Assembly: GCA_037367405.1 (NCBI GenBank)
Contig: JAZKJV010002611.1
Span: forward strand, 682,001 to 746,000
Length of the DNA: 64,000 nt
Reading direction: 5' to 3'
Origin: Ottelia alismoides
Lineage: Eukaryota > Streptophyta > Magnoliopsida > Alismatales > Hydrocharitaceae
Each line of letters starts with the position of its first letter. Position 1 is the first letter of the stretch. The translations under genes and the position numbers were made by a program. Below the pieces are notes generated by a model. It had not been told where the DNA came from. It did not search any database and saw only the letters and a program-made list of their open reading frames with translations. Shown here in pieces: positions 22,604 through 34,089 of the stretch.

Positions 22604-24862
22604 CCGCATGTCATGCCGTCCACTATGCTTGGAGAAAAGGTTCCCTTCTTGATGCATTTCCTGAGAAGGACCTTTTCTCCCTCACTCCAAGAGTTTTTGG
22701 ATCTGTGGCTTTTGTCCACAATTTCACTCCTGGCTGTGACAAGATCTCACCTAGAGCTGTCAAATGTGTTTTTCTTGGTTATTCTCGTACCAAAAAGAGG
22801 TATAGATGTTTTGATCATGTAGGGTGAAAATATTATGTGAGTGTTGATGTCACAGTTTTTGAGTCTATTATGTATTTTTCTCCTACAGGTGACAGCTTGT
22901 CTAATGCTACGGCTGGTGAGGATGTTGTTGTTCCTCCACCTTCGTCTTCTCCAACATATGCTCCCCATGTTGCACCTCAATCTTCCTCACCTCCACCACC
23001 TCCACCTCAGTCTACCCAATCCAAGTTCTTACCACATATTTACACTCGCAGGTCTTCTACTCGCCTCTCTATTCATGCGTCTCCCACATCGTCCAGCATA
23101 CCTTCGATATGTAATGAGCACATTGTTTTTACTGATGGCACTGGAGTTTTGAATGACACACAGGATGAGTTGATTCCAGAGAACAGAGAGGCTGATGACC
23201 TGGAGATACCTATTGTGTTAAGGAAACCTCGTCGGCAACGTACAGCGTATCCTCTTGCTGTGAATGTTTCTTTGGATCATTTTTCAGAGGAATACAAGAA
23301 GTTTGTTGTGGGACACTCTGTTGTTACTATCCCACGAACATATCATGAGGCAATAAAGGACAGTAGGCGGCGACTTGCGAAGGAGGAGGAGATGGCAGCT
23401 TTGCAGTCGCGTGGTACATGGAGTATTGTGACTGCTCCACCAGGTGCCTCGATTGTGGACTGCCAATGGATATTTACGGTTAAGTAAAAGGGAAAATGGC
23501 AGTGTGGATCGATACAAGGCACGATTTGTGGCACGTGAGTTCACCCAAACCTATAGGGTGGACTATCAGGATACCTTCTCTCCAGTGGCCAAACACTCGA
23601 CCCTTCGCATTCTTCTATCTATTGATGTTTCACAGGATTGGCCTCTTTACCAGCTTGATGTGAAGAATGCATTTCTATACGGGGACTTATAGGAAGAGGT
23701 ATATATGCAGCAGCCACCAGGGTTTGCTACTGAGGGGGAGTCACAGAAGGTGTGCAGGCTCCATAGGGTGATTTATGACCTGAAGCAGAGTCTGAGAGCT
23801 TGGTACCATAAGCTATCGGAGTTGATAGAGCAACAGGTGTTTGTGCGGTCTACTGCGGACCACTCACTTTTTGTTCAGAATACACAGAGAGGTATTGTTT
23901 CCATACTTGTGAATGTTGATGATATTGTTGTCACAGGAGATGATGAGCAATGTACTCAAGCGGTCAAGGAGTTCCTTGGTCAACAGTTTGTGACTAAGGA
24001 CCGTGGCACTCTTCGATACTTCCTTGGATTAGAGTTCGCCAGGAACTAACGTGGTATTGTGATGACTCAAAGGAAGTTTGAGATGGATCTTCTTTCTGAG
24101 ATAGGTATGACAGGGTGCAAACCTGCTACTACTCCTATGGATTCGAGTATGAGATTGTATGATGATGATACTAAGGAGGTAGACAGGAGAAGATATAGAG
24201 AGCTTGTTGGGAAGCTCTTATATACCACCATCAACAGGCCAGATATAACTTTTGCAGTGAGCAAAGTTAGCCAGTTCATGGAGCAGCCTAGGAAAATGCA
24301 TATGGATGCAGTCCATATGATTTTGAGATATTTGAAGACTTCACATGGTTCTGGTCTTGTATTCAGTAGGGATACATCTCTTGAGGTGAGAGCTTGTGCA
24401 TGCAGATTATGCAAGTTGCCCCAGAGATAGGAAGTCTACTTCTGGCTTTGCTATTTTTGTTGGGAACTCTCTTGTTTTATAGAGAAGCAAGAAGCAGAGA
24501 GTGGTGGCTAGATCGAGTGCAGAATCTGAGTAGATGGCCATGTCTCAGAGATATGCTAAGATGATGTGAGTTAGATCTGTGTTGACTAACCTTACTATTG
24601 AGGTTTCTCTTCCTATGCAGCTTTTATGTGATAATCAAGCTGCTCTATTTATTGTCAATAATCTTGTTTTTCATAAACGGACCAAACATATAGAGGTCGA
24701 TTGTCATTACACTGGATACATGATCCAGAAAGGTCTCATGTCTACCTCTCATGTTTCCACTAGAGATCAGATTGCTGACATCTTCATCAAGGCTCTAGCT
24801 AGAGGTCAATTTCAGAGGTGTTTCTCCAAGCTGAGCATGATAGATATATATGCTCCAGCTTG
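22604..24862 (+). pseudogene. Copia-A pol, integrase C-terminus, RT and RNase H
   Basis: After the RTE: LFSLTPRVFGSVAFVHNF, KCVFLGYSRTKKRYRCFD (integrase C-terminus), and a Pro/Ser-rich linker (22900-23090). RT begins at about 23330 (HEAIKDSRRRLAKEEEMAAL), with DRYKARFVAREFTQ and PLYQLDVKNAFLYGDL, after which CAG has become TAG. LVNVDDIVVTGDD is the catalytic pair (first residue Asn, not Tyr). RTKHIEVDCHY and DQIADIFIKAL mark RNase H. A frameshift near 23487, stops at 23691 and 24047, and more before 24580 break the frame. Confidence 0.9.
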
Positions 24863-24870
24863 AGGGAGAG
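24860..24870 (+). promoter_or_regulatory. Copia-A polypurine tract
   Basis: TTGAGGGAGAG lies directly before the 3' LTR. Confidence 0.85.
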
Positions 24871-25012
24871 TGTTGAGATAATTGTATCTCGCAGTATCTT
24901 TCTCTTATTTATGTTTTCTGTTGTACCTCTCTTGTAATTTACCCAGGGCATTTCTCCTATATAAGAGAGCCCTAGGGTCTCATCTATGATATGATTCATT
25001 TTTCTCCTGCCA
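24871..25012 (+). repeat. Copia-A 3' LTR
   Basis: 142 bp, matching 16717-16859. It ends CCTGCCA and is followed by the TSD TAAGT at 25013-25017. Confidence 0.95.
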
Positions 25013-25300
25013 TAAGTAATTTCTATAAATCCACTTTTCCCCGGTTTTGTATTAGATTAATTATAGTTATAGTCACGAATTCATAACAAAATTCTTACGA
25101 TAAGAACGAGAGAGAGAAAAGAAGAATGAAAAATTTATTAAAGTGGGTTATTATACATATTCCCATAGAAAAATAGATGTGCACTTAATTCTACATTCCT
25201 TGCACTTATTAACTACATAATATTATTTATAATAGATATATTTATCATAAGATATCTTTTCTTATAAGAGCTACAAATATTAAATCGAGGAATCTATCCT

Positions 25301-25402
25301 ATAACAGATCTTAACTTACCCATTTTTGTGCCTTCAGTAGGCCTAGTATTTTCTGCAATTGCGATGGCTTCTTTATTTCTTCTTGTTCAAAAAAAAAAAT
25401 AA
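25301..25402 (+). pseudogene. psaI: psaI copy of plastid origin, start codon lost
   Basis: The frame reads TDLNLPIFVPSVGLVF then SAIAMASLFLLVQKKK-stop. PsaI is a one-helix subunit of photosystem I, about 36 residues. The start is ATA where plastomes have ATG, one residue of the usual P-S-I-F is missing, and an expanded A-run before TAA shortens the tail (family ends K-N-K-I-V). The hydrophobic helix is still visible. Confidence 0.88.
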
Positions 25403-25786
25403 GATTGTCTAGATCTAGATATAATGGGGGGCCAAATCTCATCAAGTCATTTCAACAGTGGATCATAATACATGTATCCATTTAGTGGAATATGGTACGA
25501 TATGTGATTTTCCGAGCACAAATGAAAGAACTTTCATGCATATAGATACATGATATCCGAGTAAATATATGTACATATAGATATAGTTAATCAAAAATAA
25601 ATCAATCAATTCAATATGAAAAATACAATGTAAATGTATCTAACCAATTATTCCTAATGGTTCACAACAAAGTAGTGCTAGTTGATGAGAGCTATTTCAG
25701 GAGCAAGAAAAGGAAAATAAATTTCACTGGGGTTATTCTCTGAATTCCAATCAAATATAACCGGATCTGGCATAAAATAATATGAA

Positions 25787-26322
25787 ATGACGATCAGAAA
25801 ATATATGGATAGAACTCATAAGGGGGTCCAGAAAAACAAGTAATTTTTGTTGGGCATGTATCCTTTTTTAAAGTTCGCTAGGATTTTTAGTGGTCGGAAC
25901 TTCTAATTATCTTGGTAGGAATCTGATATCGTTATTCCCGATCAGCAAATCATTTTTTCCATAAGGAGTAGTAATGTCTTTCTATGGAATCGTGGGTCTA
26001 TTCATTAGCTCCTATTTGTGGTGGACAATTTCATGGAATATAGGCAGTGGTTATGATAGATTCGATAGAAAAGAGGAAATAGTATGTATTTTTCATTGGA
26101 GATTCCCTGGAAAAAAACCATCGCATCTTCCTTCACTTTTTTATAAGAGATATACAATCAATCAGAAAGGAGTTTAAAGAGGGTCTTTATTCTCGACATG
26201 TTCTTTATATGGAAATCAGAGGTCAGAAAGCTATTCCCTTGACTCGTACTGATGAGAATATGACTCCACGAGAAACTGAATAAAAAGCTGCAAAATTGGC
26301 CGATTTCTTGCATGCACCTTGA
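25787..26322 (+). pseudogene. ycf4: ycf4 copy of plastid origin, frameshifted and 3'-truncated
   Basis: Ycf4 is a thylakoid assembly factor for photosystem I. The best block, [16 protein letters not shown] and [16 protein letters not shown] (25974-26170), covers the second membrane segment and the next stretch. The first ~60 codons upstream are recognisable only with frame changes and stops. After 26170 the frame shifts, and [20 protein letters not shown] is readable at 26210-26270. It ends at FLHAP, just short of the normal C-terminus, at the junction with psbB. Confidence 0.88.
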
Positions 26323-29086
26323 TCCTTGGATACATTTGGTGTTGGACATGCAAGCCCACGACGCGCCATTATGCAATAAATGTTATTGCAAATATCATTC
26401 CCTGATCTGAAATGAATAACTAATTTTCATAATAGGTCCCTTAGTACAATTAAGGTTTTGTACCATGGCCATCTTAATGACCAAACAGTTGTTGATTCAA
26501 TTATTGAATCATAGGGGCTGGTGCTTGGATTAATATCTAAAGAGTTAGATGGAGGACTCATCAAGTACCGTCAAATGATTGTTAGGATATGATCTCCGGC
26601 CTGAGTAGGAGATGGCAATCCTTTCTCATTTGGCTGATATCCAACCGACCTCTTGATGTGGGTCCTCGACATAAGAATAGAGATTCGGAGGTGTTAGATA
26701 AGTTAGGTCAAAGAGTTGACTTAACGAGATCGAGATAACCAAAGTCCTATGTCGTATGTTGTCACGATATAGGCATGCATCCTCTGATCGGAGACTGGTG
26801 TGTTACTATATGCATAGTATGTACATTTGGCAGACCAATAGATTGACGACCTAGCCAAGGTCTATACACCGAAGCGTTGGTGTGCATGCAAGGGCATATG
26901 AGTAATACGATCTCTCAAAGGGATCATACAGGTTCATTACTGAACCGGAAGACGTGAGCTCACTCATGAGATATTGGGAAGAATCAAATTCCGTGCGCGG
27001 TCGTCTCGCTTTAGAAGCTTGACTGAATTTGTAGGTATGATATATACTTTTGGAAAGCATATGATCAAGACCTATGTATGATATATGCTCTTGGAAAGCA
27101 TATGATCGATACCGACTCCCAATGATCAAATGAGAAACTTAATGATAAAACCATGAAGTAGACAGTGTAAAATTGATATAATACTTCAGATTTATTCTGA
27201 GTCTTTCAGTATGCAGGATGTACAGGTATTGGGAATACCTAAGGGTGATGTGATCATAAACGATTGTATAACCATGACGCTTCCATTCTTAAGGAGTAAT
27301 GAAATAGGTCTGGATTTTAGTGACTCCTCTCAGTAGAGAAGTGATATGATCTTGGTCCAATTGTTGGACATTGATCTCGATGTGATTTAGATGCAATGAG
27401 AAGATTAGATTTACGGTCTTTATTTAATCAAGCATCTATGGGAGGCCCGAGATCTGGATTTGAGATGTGATCTCCATATCCAAGTCACTATACGTTGAAC
27501 AATACAATCGCCCTGTCGTTATCTCCAAGTATCCGCGGAGAAAGCGCATTATCCTTGAAAGAGTTGATAATTTCATTGTTGATATTATATATCCAAGCAT
27601 TGAGAAAATTGATAATTAAATGTGATTTGATTATCATGAATAATATGAATATGATTCACATTATAAAGAGAGTTATCTAAGATATTTGAATGTGATTTAA
27701 TTATCAAAGATGTGAATAATGTGAATATGATTCATATTATTTGGACACATGAGAATAGAGATCCAAGATGATTAAATGTGATTTAATTATCATGGATATG
27801 AATAATATGGATAGCACTATCTATATTAATCATATATATTATAAATGTGATTTATAATATATAAGAGAGCTATTTGTAACTTACATTTGTTAATTAAATG
27901 TTGATGTGTATTGGATTCACATTGTACATTAAATTGAAAATATAATTTACATTTTGTTTTGGGTTGTGAATGTGATTCATAAGTTTCCAACGGCATGATT
28001 ACAATGTTCACAAAATAAGTTAGAATTAATTTTGGTGAATAATTTTTGCAACAAAAGTTGTTGCATGTGTGGAATATTATGTGAGTTATATCATCTAAAC
28101 ATAATTAGAATGAAAAAACATCCATTCCATACATGAAGTGGACGGCCAACTTGGACTCTCTAAGTTGGTGACCGTCCACCCTATACATGGAAGGAGGCTT
28201 GATTTCTTTCCAAGATATTCCATGTTTGTTGTTTTGATTTATATTGAAATATATTGATTGATTTCCAATATATTAAATTTATTTCAAAGACAACAAATTA
28301 TTGTTGTTTTTTTAACAACAAGATCATAGTCATTAAAAGAAACACAAATCAATGTGAGCCATTGGATTTGTGTTGTCCATGGATTGAGATCCATGGATCC
28401 CAAAATATTAGAAATAGAAGGGCACCCCTTGCTCTTCTTAAGTTTTACAATATATGTTCTCTCTCATTCTCTCTACATGCCAACATCATCTCTCTCCCTC
28501 TTTCTTATGGCAGTCCACGATGGAGACCTAAAGAGAGTCGCTCTCATCGCAGCGCCGTTATGTTGTCGGATTATTTTCTCGTGGATCTTCGTCTCCTTCG
28601 GTGTGCCTCGCTCGTGAAGAAGACGTCAGATCTCGTGTGATGAGATCAGGAGATTCGTTGCTTGGATCATCAACATGGATTGCGAGAAGCATGTGTTTCA
28701 TCAATACACTCGCAAGTGTCTCCTCCGTCGGATCGGACTTGAGACAGGAGGTTTCTTCGTTTAGAGACTCAATCGCAACCACGCTTCAAGAGGTAACCGT
28801 AATACTTGTTTGTGGTTTAAACGAAACGATCCGAGAAGTGTTCTTGGATCATTTAGTCTCATCACATGAAAAAAATTTAAGTGTTCTTGCCTCGAGCAAC
28901 TAGTGTGACTAGTCGCTCCCGATCGCATACGATGCGATCCTCATGCTTCCGTGATACGCTTAAGGATCTTACCATATACTTCATTTGGCATGGTGCTAGA
29001 ACCTTATTCCAAGATGTTTTTGCATGTATTGATCCAGATTGGGAAGCTCAAGTGGAATTTGGAACATTCTGAAAACTTGGGGATCC
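26323..29086 (+). pseudogene. psbB: psbB C-terminal fragment, split by a solo LTR
   Basis: Before the LTR, GGATACATTTGG reads G-Y-I-W. After it (28984-29086) the same frame reads [20 protein letters not shown] then [17 protein letters not shown]. That is the C-terminal end of CP47, the photosystem II inner antenna protein. A TGA in place of the Gln codon after F breaks it. Only about the last 35 codons are present, without the final few. The right end (GGATCC, 29086) abuts LINE sequence. Confidence 0.85.
26340..28983 (+). mobile_element. Solo LTR of the copia-C/D family, 2644 bp
   Basis: It begins TGTTGGACATGC and ends CATATACTTCA, collinear with the two LTRs of copia-C (38653-41237, 46766-49384). 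A perfect 5-bp TSD, TTTGG, lies at 26335-26339 and 28984-28988. There is no PBS, internal domain or second LTR, so it arose by LTR-LTR recombination. The TATA box of the relatives is degraded here (AATATTAGAAATAG near 28405). The 128- and 100-codon frames near 28254-28903 are chance frames in R-U5 and recur in the other copies. Confidence 0.95.
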
Positions 29087-31136
29087 CTCCTCTTGTCTCC
29101 CTGCCAACAACAACAATTCCTGATATGTGATCGGTAGCGTAGCCGTAGGGCATCCAAGTGCTGCTGATGTGCGTTGCACCTCCGAGTCCGAGAGCCCGAA
29201 CAGAATCACAGCAGATTTGCTCTTATTCACCCCGAGTACTGATAACTCCCCAAAAATATTCAGAATACATGACGATTTTCTAATTTTGTCCTCAAAAGCC
29301 TCCATGAAAATCATAGTGTCATCAGGATACTGCAACAGTTGAATGGATGTCTTCCCTCGTGTACCTCAAGCACTAGCCCACGGATTCCACCATCCTCATC
29401 ATAACCGCCAAAGCGTCGGCAACAATAACAAACAGAAGCGGCACCAAAGGACAACCTTGCCTGATCCCCCGTTGAGGTTGGAAAAAAAAGCCCCTTTCCG
29501 ATATGTCATTCATCAGTATCGCATGCAAGCCCATTGTCATGCACCGCTTGATCCATGCAATCCACGGGTCAGGAAGACCACTCTTCTCAAGGAAGTCCAA
29601 AGGAATCTCTAGTCCACGTAGTCGTATGCTTTCGAGAAGTTGACCTTCCAAAGTATGCCCTTTCTTTTATTTCTCCTCCAATTTCTCAACATCTTAGAAG
29701 CCATCACCAAGCCATATGTCATCTGCCCCCTTGGAACAAACGGCATTTACATTGATAAAAATGATCCGATCAAGCAATCCCCTCAAAAGATTCGCGAGGA
29801 TCTTCGCAATGATGAGGTACAAAGCGTTAGATAACGTGATCGACCTAAAGTCCCTCCACCCTGGTCGACGCCTCCTTTTTTGGCATAAAAAAAGAGCACT
29901 ATGTTGAGTCTCTCAAAACCCTGATTGCCTACCCTGAACTCCGACAGCACACCCATCACATCCCCCTTCACCTCTGAAAACTCCCTGTAGAAACTCATCG
30001 GGAAACCGTCAGGGCATAGTGTCCCCTACGCATTCAATTGAAAAAGTGCCCGCTTGCTCAGAAAAATCACCGATCAACATGCTTGCCTCCTTGCCTCATC
30101 TGAGACACTCCCTTCCATTGCCATTCCCAACCGGTCCGCGATCCCCTTCTCCCAAATGCTTAAAAATGCGTCCGTAGCGCCACCCCACATGACACTCTCC
30201 CTCTACCACCTCGTCACCAACCTCAACCAAATGGATGAAGTTTCGTGTGTTTGTATCCCCCTCACGTACCCACCACTGCCTAGACAGCTACCTCCAAGCC
30301 ATTTCCTCCTTGTCCTCGCTAAGAATCACATCCAGGAGCCCTCTTCTTTCCTATCCTCCCCCAAATCACATTCATCCTTAACTCTGTCTAGTCTAGCCAC
30401 CATGTCATGTGCCCTGGATCTTCTCTCCCTACACTTGAGCCAGTTCTCCCAATTGACAGCCATCAGAAATATCGTGAGCTCGACCAACTTATATGAAAAT
30501 CTGGCCATTGCAGACCCCAACGGTCGACATACGACCCAAAACTCCACCACAGACTCCCATAATCCCTCCTCCAACAACCAAGCCTTCTCAAACCTGAAGA
30601 TAGAGCGAGGGCATACACCCTACCCCGAGTACTACAAAAGTGGTGTGTGATCCGAGTGCGCCTTGGGTAACGCCCTGACCCAAGCCATAGGAAATAGCAT
30701 GAGTGTCTTCGTGGATAACATAAATCCGTCAATGCACGATCGTGATCTCGAATTCTGCCATGTATACGTACATCCAGCAGCATCAATCACTTGGAGCCCA
30801 AGCTTGTCCACCATCTCCCAAATCTCTGCGGAGCCATTACCTCTCCCACCTCGCTCCCCCGACCGATCTTCCGGGCGCAATGTCACATTGAAATCTCTCC
30901 CGATGATCCATGCCATATCAGGGAATCCTGCCCTGGCCAAGAACAGCTCATCCACACTGCAAGGTTGCCCCCGCCACAGGGGCCATATACATTAGACGCA
31001 ACGAACTTTGTTCCATCCGGCTTACATCGTAACAAGATGGAGAGTGAATGCACACTCCACACCTCACCCCCCACCATCTCCAATTTATCTCCATTCTAGC
31101 TCGTCGTGATTCCCCCTGCAGACCCCGTCGATTCAA
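29048..31136 (-). pseudogene. LINE ORF2, endonuclease and RT N-terminal part
   Basis: Right to left: NVYGPCGGGNLAVW (30883-31083), then WIIGRDFNVTLRPEDRSG (family G-G-D-F-N), GLQVIDAAGCTYTWQN and AHSDHTPLL (30632-30955), the APE-type endonuclease with Asp and His kept. RT then has SFYREFSEVKGDVMGVL and a PKKGG-like block (29783-29998), LEIPLDFLEKSGLP and RGIRQGCPLVPLLF (29373-29651), and LQYPDDTMIF, where the usual A of YADD is P (29048-29335). The parts lie in different frames with several stops. Sequence after AGRQEE belongs to the psbB scrap. Confidence 0.83.
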
Positions 31137-31171
31137 TCACTTTGACCTCCCCCAAAGTGGTCCATCTCACC

Positions 31172-33056
31172 TCAATCCACAACCCCTCCAAATCTCACGT
31201 GACTTTTATTTCCTGCAACATCGCCACGTCTACCCTTCTCTCCATTAACATATTTTTCATTGGTGTCCTCTTTTCCCTTTGTCTCAAACCTCTGACATTC
31301 CATCATATCACATTTATTGAAATGTGAGATCCCAGCGTTGGTGGCACAACTCCGATGCAAGTCAGCACCTCCCTTTCCATGCTCCCCCCAACATCCTTCG
31401 TCGCTCCTGCAGGCACTTCCACATCCCCATTTCAAGCCCTCCATCACCACGAAGTTGCCTTCCCGAAGTGCCACCGCCACACTCTGCTCCTGCACATCCT
31501 CCAACCCCACCTTCCAACAAGCCACGGCAGCACCCCCTTCGGACAAAGCCACGAGGAGAATTGCAACCAGTTTCCTGTAAATAGTCGAACATCGAAACCT
31601 CCTTTCCTGCAAGTTGCACCGAGTATAACGTATCCCAAAACACCCCATCATCTCCGCTTCTTTGTGATGAGCCACACCACCAACGAATGCCTCCCCTGCG
31701 ACCCCGCCTTGTCGCCCAAACCCCCAATTTCCTCCTGCCGACCCACCGAAGGTAAAGAGGTCCCCACCAACCCCTTCGGACCCCCGTTCTTCGACTCCCG
31801 CGGTGCATCCGACCCTTCCGAAGTCCCCGCCACCCCCTTCGAACCGACTTCTCCCTCTCCCGCAAATCCACATGCATCTCTCGTGCCCCATTCTCCAACC
31901 AAGAGCACTCTCCATCCATCCAAAGAGGTTCATGTTCCTCCAACCGAATCTGAGTGCCGCTGAAAAGCCGCCCCTCCACATAATCTGGATTCTGGACACT
32001 TGAAATGGTAGCAGCCATCGGGTCCATCCCGCCATCGCAACCCGAATCCTGAATACGAGACAGACAATAATAGAGGATTCATATACCGTCCCCTGGATCC
32101 GTCTAAATCAAACGGGGCTCTGTCACAGCGCACCTCCCTGACAAACCGACTTGAAACGACCCCCGCATAGGAGGCCTGCGCCCCGATACTGGCCACTTCG
32201 ATCCTCAGGTCGTGGCTTGCGTCGCACACCACGCAAGCTTCCGCAAAAGGCATGTGTTTTTTAAAACAGTCGAAAGCATGGATTTCCCTTTTCGACTCCT
32301 CTCCTGGCACGACGCCTTCTACCCCTGCGCCATCGAGCTTCGGCTCTTCACGCACCTCCAGGAAAAATGATGCCCCAATGAAACGTGCCTCAAGAAATGT
32401 CGACAACATCCTATCCCAGCCAGCGCCCATCGGCAACAATACAAGTCACATTCAGGATCGATGCTATAGCCTCCTTAATCGTTGCAAAGCTCTGCCCAAT
32501 GAGCGGAACCCCTCTGACCGAGAAAACACCTTCCTGCCTCCTTGAATCGCAGCCCCCATCCCGCAAGAGAGGGATCCTCCAATGTACCAACCCCGTCCTC
32601 GTGTTCGAGAGGTGAAGCAACTTCCCAACATCTTCCTTCGATAGACCCTAGGCACAAACAAGGAGGTCATCTAGGAGTAAAACGTCTCCACCAAAATCGC
32701 GACCCACCGCCCCTCCAATATCCGCCATAGCATCAGCCAAACTCCTCCCTTTTCTCTAGAAAACCCCCACCAATATATGTTCCGCCATGAGCCTACTGGC
32801 ACCCCTCCTCCGCCTTTCGCATCACTGGTTCCCTTCTTCAGATAATGGAGCTTTGATGACCGCTTCCTCCACAACCAAAACACAAAACATGATCCCTACA
32901 TTCCGAGGCATGATATCCCCATCCATTACACCGGAGGCATCGGTCCTGAAAGACCGAAGCTGACCCCCCGTTCCGACGTCGAGCAGGGCCCGAAGACCCC
33001 CGCCCACATCGGATTCCATCACCCGCCATCACCCACCCCCTAGAACTGTCTCGCAT
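31172..33056 (-). pseudogene. LINE ORF1 (Gag-like) with zinc knuckles
   Basis: This is the nucleic-acid chaperone ORF of plant L1 elements. At 32850-32940 it reads CLRCNGWGYHASEC and CFGCGGSGHQSS. The first is C-x2-C-x4-Y-x4-C, with His changed to Tyr; the second lacks its last Cys in this frame. Downstream (32620 to 31170) the minus strand is rich in Gly, Arg and Trp codons and broken by frameshifts. The ORF1-ORF2 boundary cannot be placed exactly. Confidence 0.65.
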
Positions 33057-33189
33057 CCCACTTTCATCCCTTATATGGTTTGTCGGTAATTGAATAATTT
33101 TACTTCAAGGCAAGCCGATCCGTTTTTGGCTCAGAAATCGCGCCAATTCTGAAGTTTATATTACTACTTGATATTCGAAGTAGGAAAAA

Positions 33190-33549
33190 GGGAGCCTACA
33201 CCCGGGGGTGTAGGTAACTACCTACACTTGACTCTTTTTTTATTAGTTTATTATTTTTTTATGTAAAACCTTAGGAGAATTACATCACCATGTCACCATA
33301 GTATCATTCCAAAATTAACTTAATTTGGGATTTTTATCATCTCCATCAAGACTATTGAATTTTAACAGTGTTAGAATTGTTGAAATCGACCCATTCTAGA
33401 TGAACATGTTAGGAATGTTTGTTTTGCATGAAACTTGAACCTCAATATATTAAGCAAATCCATCCTAAGATTTCCTTCAAAAACATCCAAAAACAATGAA
33501 AAAAGGGCCTGATGTAGAGAGTTACCTACACCCCCAGGTGTAGGCTCTC
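33190..33549. mobile_element. MITE with ~35-bp terminal inverted repeats
   Basis: The left end (33192-33226) contains GAGCCTACACCCGGGGGTG and TAGGTAACTACCTACA. The right end (33513-33547), reverse complemented, matches at about 32 of 35 positions. The ~290-bp interior is A/T-rich with no frame. TSDs are not clear, so the superfamily is open. Each end also contains its own smaller hairpin (CCTACACC..GGTGTAGG). Confidence 0.75.
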
Positions 33550-34089
33550 AGCTTCCTTCAAAGGACATAGTTCCTAAGCGGTTCGCTTACAAAAGAATTG
33601 ACAATGGAATAATCAAAGCCATCGAGAATATATCCATTAGTTTCCTAGTCTCGAAGCGAAGCCAACATTTCGCTCAATCATTAAGAGAAAGCCCATTTAT
33701 CAAGTTAGCGCGCCATTGAGGTCAATCTTCTTATACACATCCATTTACAAGGAAAGAGCTAGAGCTAAGTAAAGTGCTTGAGTAAGATAGTATAACGTCA
33801 ACTCGCTACTAGTTGAACATTCCCCCAATGCACGCTGACGGGGTAGCTAGACCCCACCAAGCTTGTTGACGGGGTGTGCAACGTGCTAGATGATGGGTTT
33901 CGCCTGCCAATAACATGTGGAGGCCACAATTATAGATATTATAAATTCCATGCAGTTCTTAATGTTAGAAACTAGATAATCAAATGTGAATATATTATGT
34001 GTCCTACGGGAAGTGAACATGACATGGATACCGTTGAAAAAGGAACTTCAGAAAAAGATATCACTTGGAAGTACAATTAACTGAAAGAC
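33550..34089. other. Unassigned sequence before the hAT pseudogene
   Basis: No frame or family motif is seen. The stretch 33570-33800 has balanced composition and reminds me of plant mitochondrial intergenic DNA (GAAAGCCCATTTATCAAG, AAGAGCTAGAGCTAAGTAAA), but that is memory-based and weak. Confidence 0.25.

Larger units (their letters stand above)
16717..25012 (+). mobile_element. Copia-A, Ty1/copia element with both LTRs
   Basis: Short LTRs (143 and 142 bp) begin TGTTGAGATAA and end CA. A 5-bp TSD (TAAGT) lies at 16712-16716 and 25013-25017. A PBS directly follows the 5' LTR and a polypurine tract directly precedes the 3' LTR. Order gag, protease, integrase, RT, RNase H is that of Ty1/copia. 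The LTRs differ at about a dozen positions by eye, so the insertion is not recent. An RTE LINE (19448-22600) sits inside integrase. Several stops and frameshifts break the frame. Confidence 0.95.
25013..26339 (+). other. Nuclear chloroplast insert (NUPT): accD-psaI spacer, psaI, ycf4, start of psbB scrap
   Basis: Gene order and strand (psaI then ycf4) match the land-plant plastome. The spacer before psaI (CAAATATTAAATCGAGG) is also plastid-like. Lesions in every gene show this is not a working plastome but an old nuclear copy. At about 26320 the ycf4 sequence stops a few codons short of its end and changes to a piece of psbB, which lies ~10 kb away in typical plastomes. Confidence 0.88.
15405..33060 (-). 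mobile_element. L1-like LINE, split by a 12.4 kb compound insert
   Basis: Read on the minus strand, 33060 to 29087 gives ORF1 with zinc knuckles, endonuclease, and RT up to the block just after the YxDD motif. 16690 to about 15405 then gives the next part: the thumb-like block (LEGLEWKLAGWKERM, GGKLTLLKHVLS), FWQDDW and the zf-RVT finger. The two parts are on the same strand, in the right order, and meet at almost the same place in the protein (about 15 residues missing). So they are most simply one LINE of ~5.3 kb cut by chloroplast DNA (16691-29086) that later took in copia-A and a solo LTR. The 3' edge is set loosely at an A/T-rich stretch near 15405. I could not see a clear TSD. Confidence 0.72.

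Noticed and set aside
31172..32035. 287-codon minus frame as a separate protein
   Set aside because: It is the G/C-rich ORF1 region of a minus-strand LINE in a broken frame; Gly/Arg/Trp-rich text reflects composition.
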